Made by a program: the position numbers and the translations under genes. From contig JADMJV010000069.1 in NCBI GenBank assembly GCA_018780265.1, forward strand, positions 1 to 64,000: DNA of 64,000 nucleotides, read 5' to 3'. The notes under the pieces were generated by a model, which saw nothing but the letters and a program-made list of their open reading frames with translations, was not told where the DNA came from and searched no databases. This document shows, piece after piece, positions 15,198-23,821 of this stretch (position 1 is the first letter of the stretch; each line of letters opens with the position of its first letter). The stretch comes from a bacterium (GTDB taxonomy: Bacteria > Vulcanimicrobiota > Xenobia > Xenobiales > JADMJV01).

Positions 15198-15646
15198 TAT
15201 TCGGCGGGGGCCAGATGGAGGCGGAGCTGTGCGCTGACCTCTGGATGGAGTTTGGCACTGACCACATGGTCGCCCAGGGTTTTCAGGGGTTCTTTGAGGT
15301 GGAGGGTTTTCTTGTCAAGAGCGTGTTGAAACTGGTCACGCACGGCGTCAACGATGTCTTGCGAGGTCACCGAACCGAATAATTTTCCGTTTTCGCCCAC
15401 TCGGACTGGCACCTTGAGGACCTTTGAGCCGAGTTGGTTTGCCAATTCTTGGGCCTGTTCGCGTTCGCGGACTTTCTTGGCTTTCAGGTCGGCGGCTTCT
15501 TTATCCAGACTCTTGACGACCCCATCGGTGGCCGGGGCCGCCAGCTTCTTAGGAAGCAGGAAATTGCGGGCGTAGCCGTCGGCGACGTCCACCAGGGTCC
15601 CCTTTTTACCAACATTTTTGACGTCCTGTAGAAGTACAAGCTTCAT
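15197..15646 (-). CDS. rplI: 50S ribosomal protein L9
   Basis: A 149-residue protein from ATG 15644-15646, the normal length for bL9. The N-terminal domain is clear (MKLVLLQDVKNVGKKG, then VADGYARNFLLPK), followed by the long connecting helix and the C-terminal RNA-binding domain (KLFGSVTSQDI). The longer frame only adds residues from the leader. It is followed without a gap by the Lon-like protease. The 202 bp between it and the candidate rpsR hold no clear gene. Confidence 0.95.
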   Translation of the reverse strand: MKLVLLQDVKNVGKKGTLVDVADGYARNFLLPKKLAAPATDGVVKSLDKEAADLKAKKVREREQAQELANQLGSKVLKVPVRVGENGKLFGSVTSQDIVDAVRDQFQHALDKKTLHLKEPLKTLGDHVVSAKLHPEVSAQLRLHLAPAE

Positions 15647-15848
15647 AGACACTCCTTCGCGGTCTGACACCGCAATCGGGCGCCTCGAGACCCTCGCTCA
15701 TAGTGGGTAGCAGGTTGTACCTGCCCAGGTTGGAGTCCAAGCCGACCCCTCCGACGACTCTAGACTGGTTTGAGAAATACCGAAGCCCTGAGATGAAACG
15801 GGGGCCGCTGTTCCGGGCTCCCGATCAGGGCTGTTCGCCCACGGCCGA

Positions 15849-16040
15849 TTAAGGCAACGGCAGCAAAGCCAGGTGGGCCTTGCGTGAAACCTTGGCCAAA
15901 ATGGGCATTGGATCGAACGGCAGGCCCAATACCGAATTTTTCGGTATACCCGCAGCTTTTGTCTGCGAGTCCAGGCCCACCATAATAGGACGAGTGAATT
16001 TTTTGCGGTTTCGTCTACCGCCCCGCGCGTGGTCCGGCAA
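15849..16040 (-). CDS. rpsR: Candidate divergent 30S ribosomal protein S18
   Basis: A 63-residue basic protein from TTG 16038-16040, with GAGGAGG 5 bp upstream, ending in TAA at 15849. It lies exactly where rpsR is expected, between ssb and rplI. The C-terminus ILAKVSRKAHLALLP aligns well with the bS18 C-terminus (LARAIKRARHLALLP), and the segment before it (IPKNSVLGL) with the ILPRRITGV region. A basic RRNRKK run lies near the N-terminus. The usual IDYKD helix is not recognisable and the protein is 10-20 residues shorter than normal. It may be a very divergent S18, a damaged copy, or a chance frame; a GTG at 16064 would extend it slightly. Confidence 0.5.
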   Translation of the reverse strand: MPDHARGGRRNRKKFTRPIMVGLDSQTKAAGIPKNSVLGLPFDPMPILAKVSRKAHLALLPLP

Positions 16041-16117
16041 CTCGACCTCCTCAATGGGGTTCACCGAGCTTGGTGTAATCCCTAGCTTTCCCCGCCCGCC
16101 GGGAAGATTCCTATCGG

Positions 16118-16603
16118 TTAAAAAGGTATTTCGTCCACGGACAGGTCGTCCCCGCCAAAGCCACTGTCGCTTCCCCAACCCGTTACCGGAGCGGGGGCCT
16201 TGTTGCTAGCAGGAGCGCGGTCAGAGCGGTAGTCGTTGCCAACGCCACTGCGCTCACCGCTGTTGCTGCGTTCGCCCTGGCCACTCGATAACATCTGCAT
16301 TTCATTGGCGACGACCTCAAAGGCTTTGCGCTTCTGGCCATCCTGGGTTTCGTAGCTCCGTGTCCGCAGCGAGCCCTGGATGGAAATCAACTTGCCTTTG
16401 TTCAGGTATTCATTGCAGATTTCGGCCAGACGCTCCCACACCACCACGGGAATGAAGTCGGTTTCTTTGTTTTCCGACTTTCCTCCGCGGGTGCGGTCTA
16501 CGGCCATCGTGAATTGAGCAACCGCTTTGCCTCCGGGGGTGTACCTGAGCTCGGGCGGGCCAACGACCCGACCTATCAGAACTATAACATTCATGGAAGC
16601 CAT
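16118..16603 (-). CDS. ssb: Single-stranded DNA-binding protein
   Basis: A 161-residue protein from ATG 16601-16603, preceded by GAGG. The OB fold covers residues 1-108 (MNVIVLIGRVVGPPELRYT, FIPVVVWERLAEI, GSLRTRSYE). A low-complexity Ser/Gly/Ala tail follows, and the last residues, DEIPF, form the acidic tip that recruits repair and replication proteins. It sits between rpsF and the candidate rpsR, the common bacterial order. Confidence 0.95.
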   Translation of the reverse strand: MASMNVIVLIGRVVGPPELRYTPGGKAVAQFTMAVDRTRGGKSENKETDFIPVVVWERLAEICNEYLNKGKLISIQGSLRTRSYETQDGQKRKAFEVVANEMQMLSSGQGERSNSGERSGVGNDYRSDRAPASNKAPAPVTGWGSDSGFGGDDLSVDEIPF

Positions 16604-16665
16604 ACAAACCTCACTTTCGTCGCTGAACCCTACCAGGGTGTAGAACTGTTGGCTGGGGCAGCCTC

Positions 16666-16950
16666 TTAGTTCAACTTGATGATGAGGCCGCGCAAAACCT
16701 CTTCGGCCAGTTTGAGTTGGCGGCTCAGTTCGGCCCCGGCTGCCGGGCTGCTGTCGAAGCGCATACAGATATAGATGCCTTCGATTTTGCCTTTGACTTC
16801 GTGGGTCAGGCGTCGACGCCCCATGTTTTTGACGTCGATGACATTGCCTCCATTATCGGTGATGGTCCCGGATATGCGGTCGAGCAGGCCGTTGTGGACC
16901 TCCTCCGCCAGATTGGGATCGACAATGTAGGTGGCTTCATACTTGATCAC
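16666..16950 (-). CDS. rpsF: 30S ribosomal protein S6
   Basis: A 94-residue protein from GTG 16948-16950 with AAAGG upstream; the open frame extends further but the bS6 fold begins here (IKYEATYIVDPNLAEE). The ferredoxin-like fold is complete, with GRRRLTHEVKGKIEGIYICMRF in the middle and the helical C-terminus. It is the first gene of the rpsF-ssb-rpsR?-rplI-lonC-dnaB block. S6 normally binds S18, so a divergent S18 would be expected to show changes in S6 too, but S6 looks ordinary. Confidence 0.93.
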   Translation of the reverse strand: MIKYEATYIVDPNLAEEVHNGLLDRISGTITDNGGNVIDVKNMGRRRLTHEVKGKIEGIYICMRFDSSPAAGAELSRQLKLAEEVLRGLIIKLN

Positions 16951-17070
16951 TAGAGGTAGTACCTTTCTTCCCTTGGACTGTGACTCGCTCTGCACGAGTG
17001 GGAATACCGTTGTGGTAAAAATCTTCGGCATTATATCACCGCGGTCAAGGGGTGGCAAACATGGACCCGG

Positions 17071-20000
17071 TTAGTTTTTTTGACGGAGGTTTTTCACGAA
17101 TCCAAGCATTTTGGTGGCCAGTTGCTTGAATTTCTTGTCAGGCAAGAGCTTCTCCATTGGCAATTCTAGCTTTTGTCCCGAGTAGTGAAACGAGAGACCG
17201 ATCTTCTGCATGTTGGATGGCCTGTCACTGTCGTCGATCCAATACTCGATTTCGGCTTCGTTACTTCGAAAGACACTGGGATTCACGCGCAGGCAGGGAT
17301 GGTTGGATTTCACCGTTCCCTTGAGCAGGCTACCCCCGCTGTTTTTAATGTCTATTTTGCCGTGATGGGTCTGACCGTCTTTGCTTAGATAGTGAATGGT
17401 GTAGTCCAGAATGGGAGGGTCAATCACGATGAACTCGGCCACCGTCGGTTGCGAAACCGGGGCGTCCAGGCGGGCCGGGGCTTTGGTCTCGGCCTTCTCG
17501 GCCTTGGCCGGTTCAGGTGGGGCTGCCGCTGGATCAGGATGGGCCGCGGGCTCTGCTTCTTTTTCAGGACTCTGCAGCAACTTCTCCAGCACGGCGTTCA
17601 GTTGAAGGTCCGTGCGGACCGGTTGGGCTACCGTTTCTTCCTCTTGCTGAACTAACTTGGGGCGCGGTTTGGGGGCCTCGGGCCTGAGGACCTTAACGGG
17701 CTCGGGTGGGCTGAACAGAGTGTCCATCATTTGAGCGTTGTCCGTGGACGAGCCGAAGAAATCGTCGCTGTCGTCCGAGGGGATAGCCCCGCCTGATAGC
17801 TCTAGAGAGCCTTCGGAGGAGCCGGTCAGTTCTTGGGACCCAAATTTGGCCCCCAGGTTTCGATAAACGATCAGGTCTTGCCAGTTTGCGTGACCGGGCG
17901 GCACCAGGTGAATCGCGTACTCAGGTTCGACCAACTCAAAAAAGTCGTCTTCCTGCTGAACCACCACTTCCAGGTGACCCTTGGCGTCGATGGGTTCGGC
18001 CAGGTTCTCCAGCGTTCCCATCAATTCTCGACTTGCCTCAATCCAGGCGTGCAGAATGTGGGACGCGTGGGTTGTTTCTTCGACCTGGCCCGAACGCAGG
18101 GCAAAAGCGAGACTGGCCAACTCTTCCCATTCCTTTTCCCACAGGGGAGCGAAACTTGAGTCGCTAAAGATCCGTCGAAGCGCCTGTAGGGTAGCGTGAT
18201 CGCCGTCCTTGGTCAGGTCCAGTACCTGGTGCAGCATCTCCTGGCGCTGAAGCAGATTGGAGCCGCTGCGCCAGGCCTGCAGGTGGGACGCTTCCAGGGA
18301 GGCGTGCTGGATACCTACACAGGTCAGCAAGCCGGCGAAATACTGGATGCAAAATTCCAACCCTGCAGCCAGGCCCTCTGGCGATGCTCCCTGAGGGGGC
18401 CAAAGGTCTCCGAAATACTCGGTGACGCAGGCTGGCAGAACGGAGAAGTCGGGGTCTACTGGATCGGTTGCGGGGCCGGAAAATTGGCTCGCAGAGTCGA
18501 GGGTGGCTGATGCTGTCAATTCTGTGATCGTCGACTCGTCGGACGTTTCGGGCAGTTCGGCAAAGGTGAAATCGTCATCACTGGCCGGGATCTCGGTCGC
18601 AATCAAGGCGACGGGGCTTAAGTCAGCTGTGTCGGCACTTGCTGTGGCCAGAGAGTCGGCTGTCTCTACTTGCCAGTATGGTGCAGTCATGTCGCCGACA
18701 AAAATGGGATGATCTACGAACTCCAGGTAGCGATCCTGGTAGACGACCACTCCTTCCAGTTTGCCCTGAGCAGATGGTTCTTCGAAGAGTTGCTCGGAGT
18801 CTTTGAAAAAGGGCTGCAAGGCATTGAGCCACTGGTCCAGGCGAGAATGGATGTCTGACCGATAGCCGCGCTGGCTCAAGAGCCATTGTTGGAATGGTTC
18901 GCTACATAGCCAGTTAGCCAGGCTGTCCGCCTGCTCGGGTGAGCCAAGTGCCAGGAGGACCTCCGTGTCGCCGGGTTCCAGGAGGCGCTTGCGCACGAGG
19001 TGCAGGGCCTCCGACAGGCTGGATGGTGCCCGTTTTTCGTCAAGTTCTAGCCACTCGGCGGCCAAGCCGCTGGTATACTGCAACAGGAATGAGACCAATT
19101 GTAAGAGAGGTCCCGGTTCTCTGGCCTGAACGGATTCGTCCCAGAGTTGAAGGGCAAAATCAGGGCCAGCCCATTCCTGTTCTGCCGCGATTTGCGGGGT
19201 GTATTCCAATTCGGCCGCCACCTCGGCGGCAGCGGACTCCGACTCTACGATTGCCACGGCCGTAGTCACGATCGCCTCGGGCTCAACTGCTACCGGCTCT
19301 GGCTCGGCAACTACAGGCTCGGAGTCAACTGCTACCGGCTCTAGCTCGGCAACAGCAGGCTCGGGCTCAACTGCTACCGGCTCTGGCTCGGGTTGAATGG
19401 TGGGAGGCTCTGTGGTTGTTGCCCGCACATTGCCCGATGATTCTTCGGGGCGGATCGGGGCCAGTAGCTGAGTCAGGTCGGCCAGGCTGATGCGAAGCGC
19501 CGCTGTGTCGATTTGAAGGGCTTTGCGGTCGGCTTCCAAGTGTTCGTCGCCAACCTGAATCGTAAGACCCAGGAAGCCCTGCTCATTAGGACTCTGAAAG
19601 TAATGTTCGCTTTGAGCAAACCAGGAGGCCATCTGCTGCAGCCAAATTCTGATCCCAGGCAAGAACCGCTCTTGCCACAATTGAGGTGCTTCTGGCTTGG
19701 CGCTTTCCAGGCAGAACTCAGCGAAGGTGTGTCCGCCTCCCCAGGTGCTGGTTAGCCAGTTCCCGAGTTTCCCTGTTGTGGGCGCCTGAACGGCGCGAGC
19801 AACTTGCTCCAACAAAGGGCTCTCCGATTGGTGTTGAGCCAGCGCTTTGAAGAGAAAAGTCAAGCTGGTCTGCTTCTGGCGCAGTGTGAGTCCGGTCTCC
19901 AGGCGCTTTTCCAGGGCCGGGTCGAGTCGTCCGATGGAGCGTAAGGCGGCCGCCGAAATTCCAAACAGATATTGAACGGCTAGGCCACACAGGCGGCCCA

Positions 20001-20808
20001 GAGTTTGGGCGGCCGAATTCTTGTGGGCAGCGATCTCTTCTTCGTAAAGGGCCTGATGGCGCCAGAAAAGTGGTGGGGTTGGGAAATTGGTAAGCGGGGC
20101 TGGAAGCAAGGTTGGTGGACCTTCTGCTTTCAGTCCTAGCAGTGACTCGGTCGCGGTAGAGGGCGCGACGACTACTGGCGCGGCCGGCGCAGTGTCGGTG
20201 GATTGGACCGACTCGGCGTTGCCATACCACTCCATTCCCTTGATTTGGCGAAAGTGTCCCGAAGACGAGTCGAGCCACTCCCGCAGGATGGGAAGGTAAC
20301 GGCGTAGTTCACGTTGGCAGCGGAGTTCTCCGGCAAACTCGTCTTCGCCGACCTCCAATTTGCACCATTCCAATATGCTCCGATAGCCTCGGATCGATTG
20401 GCCGCCAAGGCCTAGCAGTCTGGTTGGGCGGCGGGGGGAGCTTTGGCGGGCTCTGAGGCCACCTACGTAAAACACACGAAAGACATCTCCCGCTTCCGGG
20501 CTTTGTTCGGCGGCCTGTGCCAGGCTGTCCAGGTTTTTTTGTAGTGCTTCCAGGTGCTGACCTAGTCGCGCGTGTCCAAACGGGGTGCAAGATACATAGG
20601 GAAGTCCCAAATGTTGCAAATGTCTGGCGCTGTAGTCAGCAAAATGCCAGGTGAGGTAACAAAAGGACTGTTGAAGTTGGAGGCAGGCGTTGCTAAATTC
20701 GGTCGACTCCAATGACGCCGCAAGCGCCTGCACGCCAGAGGCAAGCGAGGCGGGAGCATCCACTGGGATGATCAGTGGAATGATTACACCGGAGATGGAA
20801 TCGGACAT
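17071..20808 (-). CDS. Giant repeat protein with EP-rich linker and C-terminal beta domain
   Basis: A 1245-residue protein from ATG 20806-20808. It has four helical blocks of similar character at about 30-185, 245-460, 540-720 and 800-990, each with a Leu/Trp-rich core (for example GLAVQYLFGIS, GLAAEWLELDEK, LEFCIQYFAGLL). A Glu-Pro-Val repeat linker lies at about 469-516, with a second acidic and Pro-rich linker around 1000-1125. Residues 1130-1245 form an Ig-like beta domain (IKNSGGSLLKGTV...). No signal peptide or membrane segment is visible. It is probably a cytoplasmic scaffold. The HTH/coiled-coil gene lies 103 bp upstream on the same strand. Family not recognised. Confidence 0.75.
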   Translation of the reverse strand: MSDSISGVIIPLIIPVDAPASLASGVQALAASLESTEFSNACLQLQQSFCYLTWHFADYSARHLQHLGLPYVSCTPFGHARLGQHLEALQKNLDSLAQAAEQSPEAGDVFRVFYVGGLRARQSSPRRPTRLLGLGGQSIRGYRSILEWCKLEVGEDEFAGELRCQRELRRYLPILREWLDSSSGHFRQIKGMEWYGNAESVQSTDTAPAAPVVVAPSTATESLLGLKAEGPPTLLPAPLTNFPTPPLFWRHQALYEEEIAAHKNSAAQTLGRLCGLAVQYLFGISAAALRSIGRLDPALEKRLETGLTLRQKQTSLTFLFKALAQHQSESPLLEQVARAVQAPTTGKLGNWLTSTWGGGHTFAEFCLESAKPEAPQLWQERFLPGIRIWLQQMASWFAQSEHYFQSPNEQGFLGLTIQVGDEHLEADRKALQIDTAALRISLADLTQLLAPIRPEESSGNVRATTTEPPTIQPEPEPVAVEPEPAVAELEPVAVDSEPVVAEPEPVAVEPEAIVTTAVAIVESESAAAEVAAELEYTPQIAAEQEWAGPDFALQLWDESVQAREPGPLLQLVSFLLQYTSGLAAEWLELDEKRAPSSLSEALHLVRKRLLEPGDTEVLLALGSPEQADSLANWLCSEPFQQWLLSQRGYRSDIHSRLDQWLNALQPFFKDSEQLFEEPSAQGKLEGVVVYQDRYLEFVDHPIFVGDMTAPYWQVETADSLATASADTADLSPVALIATEIPASDDDFTFAELPETSDESTITELTASATLDSASQFSGPATDPVDPDFSVLPACVTEYFGDLWPPQGASPEGLAAGLEFCIQYFAGLLTCVGIQHASLEASHLQAWRSGSNLLQRQEMLHQVLDLTKDGDHATLQALRRIFSDSSFAPLWEKEWEELASLAFALRSGQVEETTHASHILHAWIEASRELMGTLENLAEPIDAKGHLEVVVQQEDDFFELVEPEYAIHLVPPGHANWQDLIVYRNLGAKFGSQELTGSSEGSLELSGGAIPSDDSDDFFGSSTDNAQMMDTLFSPPEPVKVLRPEAPKPRPKLVQQEEETVAQPVRTDLQLNAVLEKLLQSPEKEAEPAAHPDPAAAPPEPAKAEKAETKAPARLDAPVSQPTVAEFIVIDPPILDYTIHYLSKDGQTHHGKIDIKNSGGSLLKGTVKSNHPCLRVNPSVFRSNEAEIEYWIDDSDRPSNMQKIGLSFHYSGQKLELPMEKLLPDKKFKQLATKMLGFVKNLRQKN
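19260..19400 (-). repeat. Tandem EPEPVAV-type repeat
   Basis: Degenerate tandem units of about 7-15 residues (EPEPVAV, EPEPAVAE and variants) encoded within the 1245-residue gene at about residues 469-516. They form a stiff acidic linker between two helical blocks. The DNA repeat is imperfect, which suggests age and not recent slippage. Confidence 0.7.
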
Positions 20809-20911
20809 TGAGCGGTTTGGGCAACTCCTTGCTAGTTGTAAGTTTTATGAACCAGGGCACGTGCACTGCCGCCCAGGGGTTGTTCGCAGGAGTCCCCCTC
20901 ATTCCTGGATA

Positions 20912-23074
20912 TTACGTCTCGGGAATGTCTAGTTCAAGGAAAGGGGGAGGCTCCAGCCCCCGCTTTCTTGATTCCTCCTCGAAAGAGGGACCTAGCGAGC
21001 CCAGTCTTTGTTTTAGTCGGCGGCGAAAACCGCCCTCTTCATCAGTGCCGGCATTGCCGGGCAGGTCTAGACTCAATATGGAGGGCGAGTCAGGCGAGGT
21101 CGGTAGGGCAGCGCCGACCAGTTCGGATTGAGCGGAAGTGGCAGTGGGCGGTGAGGCTCGTCGGCTGTCCTGGAGTTGTATCTCAAGGTTCTTCGCCTGC
21201 AGACTGACGATTTCGTAGTTACGCCGGAGTGAAGTTAGCTCCACTCGCAAAGACATGACTTGAGATTTAAGCTCGTCTTCCGTATAGGTGGAAGATTTTG
21301 AAGAACTTTGGGCCACTTGCGTCTCCAATTCTTGAATTCTTCGATCCCTGGCAGACACCGCCTCGGTAAGTTTTTGGACCCAACTGGCCGAAGCCTGAAG
21401 CTCCTGTTCCCACCGTTGCACCTGGCTGCGTTGCTGCGTTTCCATGGTGATCATCTGCTTTTGCAGATTGTCTACGGTCACCTGAATCTGCTGCAGGGCT
21501 CGCTCCTTGGCCTTGTTGTCCAGTTGAAGGTCCGCCGTTCCCCCTTCTTTGCCCAGTTGCTCTATCTGGGTCTCTAAGGACGCAACTTTGTGCTGGAGTT
21601 GGTCGGCGTTGGTTTCGGCTCTCGCCTTTTGGGCTTCCGAATCGCGTAATTTCTTTTCCAATTCGCCCAGGGCTTTACCCGCTTCTTGCTCCAGTTCGCC
21701 ATGTTGCTGGCGCAGGGTTCTAAGTTGCTGGTCTTGCTGAGTTGCCAGTTGGTGCCACTGCAGGCCGTGTTGCCGAATCTCTTCGGCTTGGGAGCGAAGC
21801 CGCTCGATTTGCTGCTCTAGAAGAGTTTTTCGCTGATCCAGTTGAGTCCGTTGCTGCTCCAAAAAGATTTTTTCGGCTGCCCACTGTGCCTCTTTGGCCT
21901 GCAATTGCTTTAGCTCTTCAGGGTCGGCATCACCCGCTGGCGGCCGCTGCTCCAGTTCTTCGAGAGCCGTCTGTAGCTCCTGGCGGGAGCGTTTTAACTG
22001 GGAGCGGACCTCTCTCTCACTGCTAAGACTTAGCTCCAGGCGTTGCTTCAGGGTTTCGACCTCGTCCTGGATTTCAAGTTCCGCGCGACGCTGATCTTGG
22101 AGTTGCAACAGCAGTTGTTGGTTGCGCTGTTTTTCTTCGTGGAGTTCGCGGCCTAGATTGCCTGCAACTGGCTGACCTTGAGCCTGGCCTTTCATGGCCG
22201 CCATGATTTGGTCGGCCTTCAAAATCAGAGTCTCGTGTTGACCCGGGGGCTCTTCACTGGCCTCGACGCTGGTGGTCAGCCAACTGGGAGTCTCGGCGGA
22301 GTGGGTGGTGCCCTCCAGGCTGGGCCAAACCTCGCCGCTGGGTGGAGGGGGCGCGACCAATTCGCCCGTAATGCTGCTGACGGCCTGAAACGCAGAAGCT
22401 GGGATATTGGCGGTAGCGTGGATGGGGGAAAATTTGAATTCTGGCTCTGTGGGTTGACGTTGAGTGACTGGCTTGTGGGAGTCGTCGTCCTCGTGTGGAT
22501 GCACGTAGGGAGCAACTTTTTCTGGTTTGGGTGCGGAGCGGCTTTTACCCAGGGAAAAGATACTCTTAATGACATCGGCCACCAGTTGCAAAGGAGAATT
22601 TGAAGACTTCTTCTTCGAGAATGGTGGCTGGGTTGTCACAACCGGGGGAAGATTGGAGGTGGGGACGGGTCTTTGCCCCCCGCTGGACTCGAGGCTGGGG
22701 CTTTTTTTGACAGGCGTCTTGCTCCCCTTAGAGGAGGCCGGTGCCGGGGCGCTTTGCGCCTGGACAATGTCGCGATGGTGCTTGGCCCGGAATTTTTCTA
22801 GTTCGTAAAGTTGGACGCCTTGCAGAGAGCCCTTCAGGATTCCCTCTTTCAGCCACTGCTCCACGTGGCCCGGGAATACCCGCAGCCGTTCGGAGACATC
22901 CTCGATGCTGAGTAGATTGCGGCTGCTGGCGCCTTTCGTCGGCAGGTCCTTGGCGATCGCTCCCTTTGCGCCCAATGCAGACTTGGCATCGGATTTTCCC
23001 AGGCCAGGTTTGCCCCCTCCCGAGGAGGGGGTCGGCTTCATGTCCTTGCCAACGAGTCCTTTTTTTGGATTCAT
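20912..23074 (-). CDS. HTH-domain protein with long coiled coil
   Basis: A 720-residue protein; ATG 23072-23074 was preferred over TTG 23086. Residues about 54-97 form a MerR/excisionase-like helix-turn-helix (LLSIEDVSERLRVFPGHVEQWLKEGIL). Then follow a long Pro/Ser/Lys-rich disordered region (100-285) and a near-continuous Gln/Glu/Leu coiled coil at about 290-640. The short C-terminal tail includes RRRLKQRLGSLG. No membrane segment is visible. It could link DNA or a protein partner to a filament or scaffold. It is upstream of the 1245-residue gene on the same strand and may be cotranscribed. Not a recognised family; the HTH call is by eye. Confidence 0.72.
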   Translation of the reverse strand: MNPKKGLVGKDMKPTPSSGGGKPGLGKSDAKSALGAKGAIAKDLPTKGASSRNLLSIEDVSERLRVFPGHVEQWLKEGILKGSLQGVQLYELEKFRAKHHRDIVQAQSAPAPASSKGSKTPVKKSPSLESSGGQRPVPTSNLPPVVTTQPPFSKKKSSNSPLQLVADVIKSIFSLGKSRSAPKPEKVAPYVHPHEDDDSHKPVTQRQPTEPEFKFSPIHATANIPASAFQAVSSITGELVAPPPPSGEVWPSLEGTTHSAETPSWLTTSVEASEEPPGQHETLILKADQIMAAMKGQAQGQPVAGNLGRELHEEKQRNQQLLLQLQDQRRAELEIQDEVETLKQRLELSLSSEREVRSQLKRSRQELQTALEELEQRPPAGDADPEELKQLQAKEAQWAAEKIFLEQQRTQLDQRKTLLEQQIERLRSQAEEIRQHGLQWHQLATQQDQQLRTLRQQHGELEQEAGKALGELEKKLRDSEAQKARAETNADQLQHKVASLETQIEQLGKEGGTADLQLDNKAKERALQQIQVTVDNLQKQMITMETQQRSQVQRWEQELQASASWVQKLTEAVSARDRRIQELETQVAQSSSKSSTYTEDELKSQVMSLRVELTSLRRNYEIVSLQAKNLEIQLQDSRRASPPTATSAQSELVGAALPTSPDSPSILSLDLPGNAGTDEEGGFRRRLKQRLGSLGPSFEEESRKRGLEPPPFLELDIPET

Positions 23075-23135
23075 TTGCCGGGCCAAGTTTGTTTACGAGG
23101 TTGGGTGGATGGAATCTTCATAGCGGTTTTTCCTC

Positions 23136-23187
23136 GCTTCGACAAAAAAAGAGAGGACCCTCGGGTCCTCTCTTTTTTTGTCGAAGC
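23136..23187. terminator. Perfect 25-bp inverted repeat, intrinsic terminator
   Basis: Two 25-base arms (23136-23160 and 23163-23187) are exactly complementary around a 2-base centre. The arms contain GAGAGGACCC and a run of seven T on either strand, so the element can act in both directions. It lies 5 bp after the pilin stop and ends that minus-strand transcript; the next gene downstream starts at 23074. Confidence 0.92.
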
Positions 23188-23192
23188 AGAAT

Positions 23193-23642
23193 TTACGGAG
23201 GGTGATCGAGCAAACCTTGCTCGGCGTCGTATTGCGGGTAGTTGTTCGCGGTTCCGGTGAAGCCGGTATAGGCTTTGCCGTGGTTATTTCCAGCGCAGTT
23301 GTAGCTGAAGCCATCCGGGGTCTGCGCCACTGTGTAGGTGGCGCTGTAGGTGTTGGAACCAGCCGAGGGGCAGGTCGGAATGAGCTTCAGGTAGTTACCG
23401 GCGGTCAGCAGCGCATCCGGTGCCCCCGCTGGGGTCGGATAGCGACCGCCGTTGTCGGATGCATACATTTCCATCGCGGTGGCGATGTTTTTGCAGTTCG
23501 ACTTGCAAGCGGTTAACTGGCCTTGTGCACGAGCCTTAAGGAAGTTAGGAACAAGGATAGCAGCCAAAATCGCGATAATCGCGATTACGATCATAAGCTC
23601 GATTAGCGTAAAGCCAGCTTTCTTTTTCTTGAGGTTGAACAT
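23193..23642 (-). CDS. Type IV pilin / pseudopilin-like protein
   Basis: A 149-residue protein from ATG 23640-23642 with GGAGGTG upstream. It has a short basic leader (MFNLKKKKAG) cleaved before Phe, the class III signature GFTLIELMIVIAIIAILAA, and Glu5 of the mature protein. A short globular domain follows, with Cys pairs (KSNCKN, IPTCPS, YNCAGN) and YASDNGGRYPT, as in type II secretion G-like pseudopilins. No other pilus gene is nearby. It has a clear promoter and a strong terminator, so it is a single-gene transcript and probably highly expressed. Confidence 0.92.
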   Translation of the reverse strand: MFNLKKKKAGFTLIELMIVIAIIAILAAILVPNFLKARAQGQLTACKSNCKNIATAMEMYASDNGGRYPTPAGAPDALLTAGNYLKLIPTCPSAGSNTYSATYTVAQTPDGFSYNCAGNNHGKAYTGFTGTANNYPQYDAEQGLLDHPP

Positions 23643-23708
23643 CTTTTTTTCACCTCCATGGTGATTAGAGTGGGGTCCGCTTGGGCCTGCCCGAGCGGAT
23701 TACTGTAG

Positions 23709-23738
23709 ATTATACCCTGGTGTTTCACTGTCGGACAA
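23709..23738 (-). promoter_or_regulatory. Sigma-70-type promoter of the pilin gene
   Basis: On the minus strand TTGTCC (23738-23733) is followed after 18 bp by a perfect TATAAT (23714-23709). Transcription would start about 60 bp before the pilin ATG. A possible sigma-54-like site lies just upstream. Confidence 0.65.
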
Positions 23739-23821
23739 TTTTGTGAAAAAATCTTTGCCAAATCTTTGCCAAAATACTCCGATCCTGGAGATGTGTTACG
23801 CCAGAGTCAGACTGACTCCTT

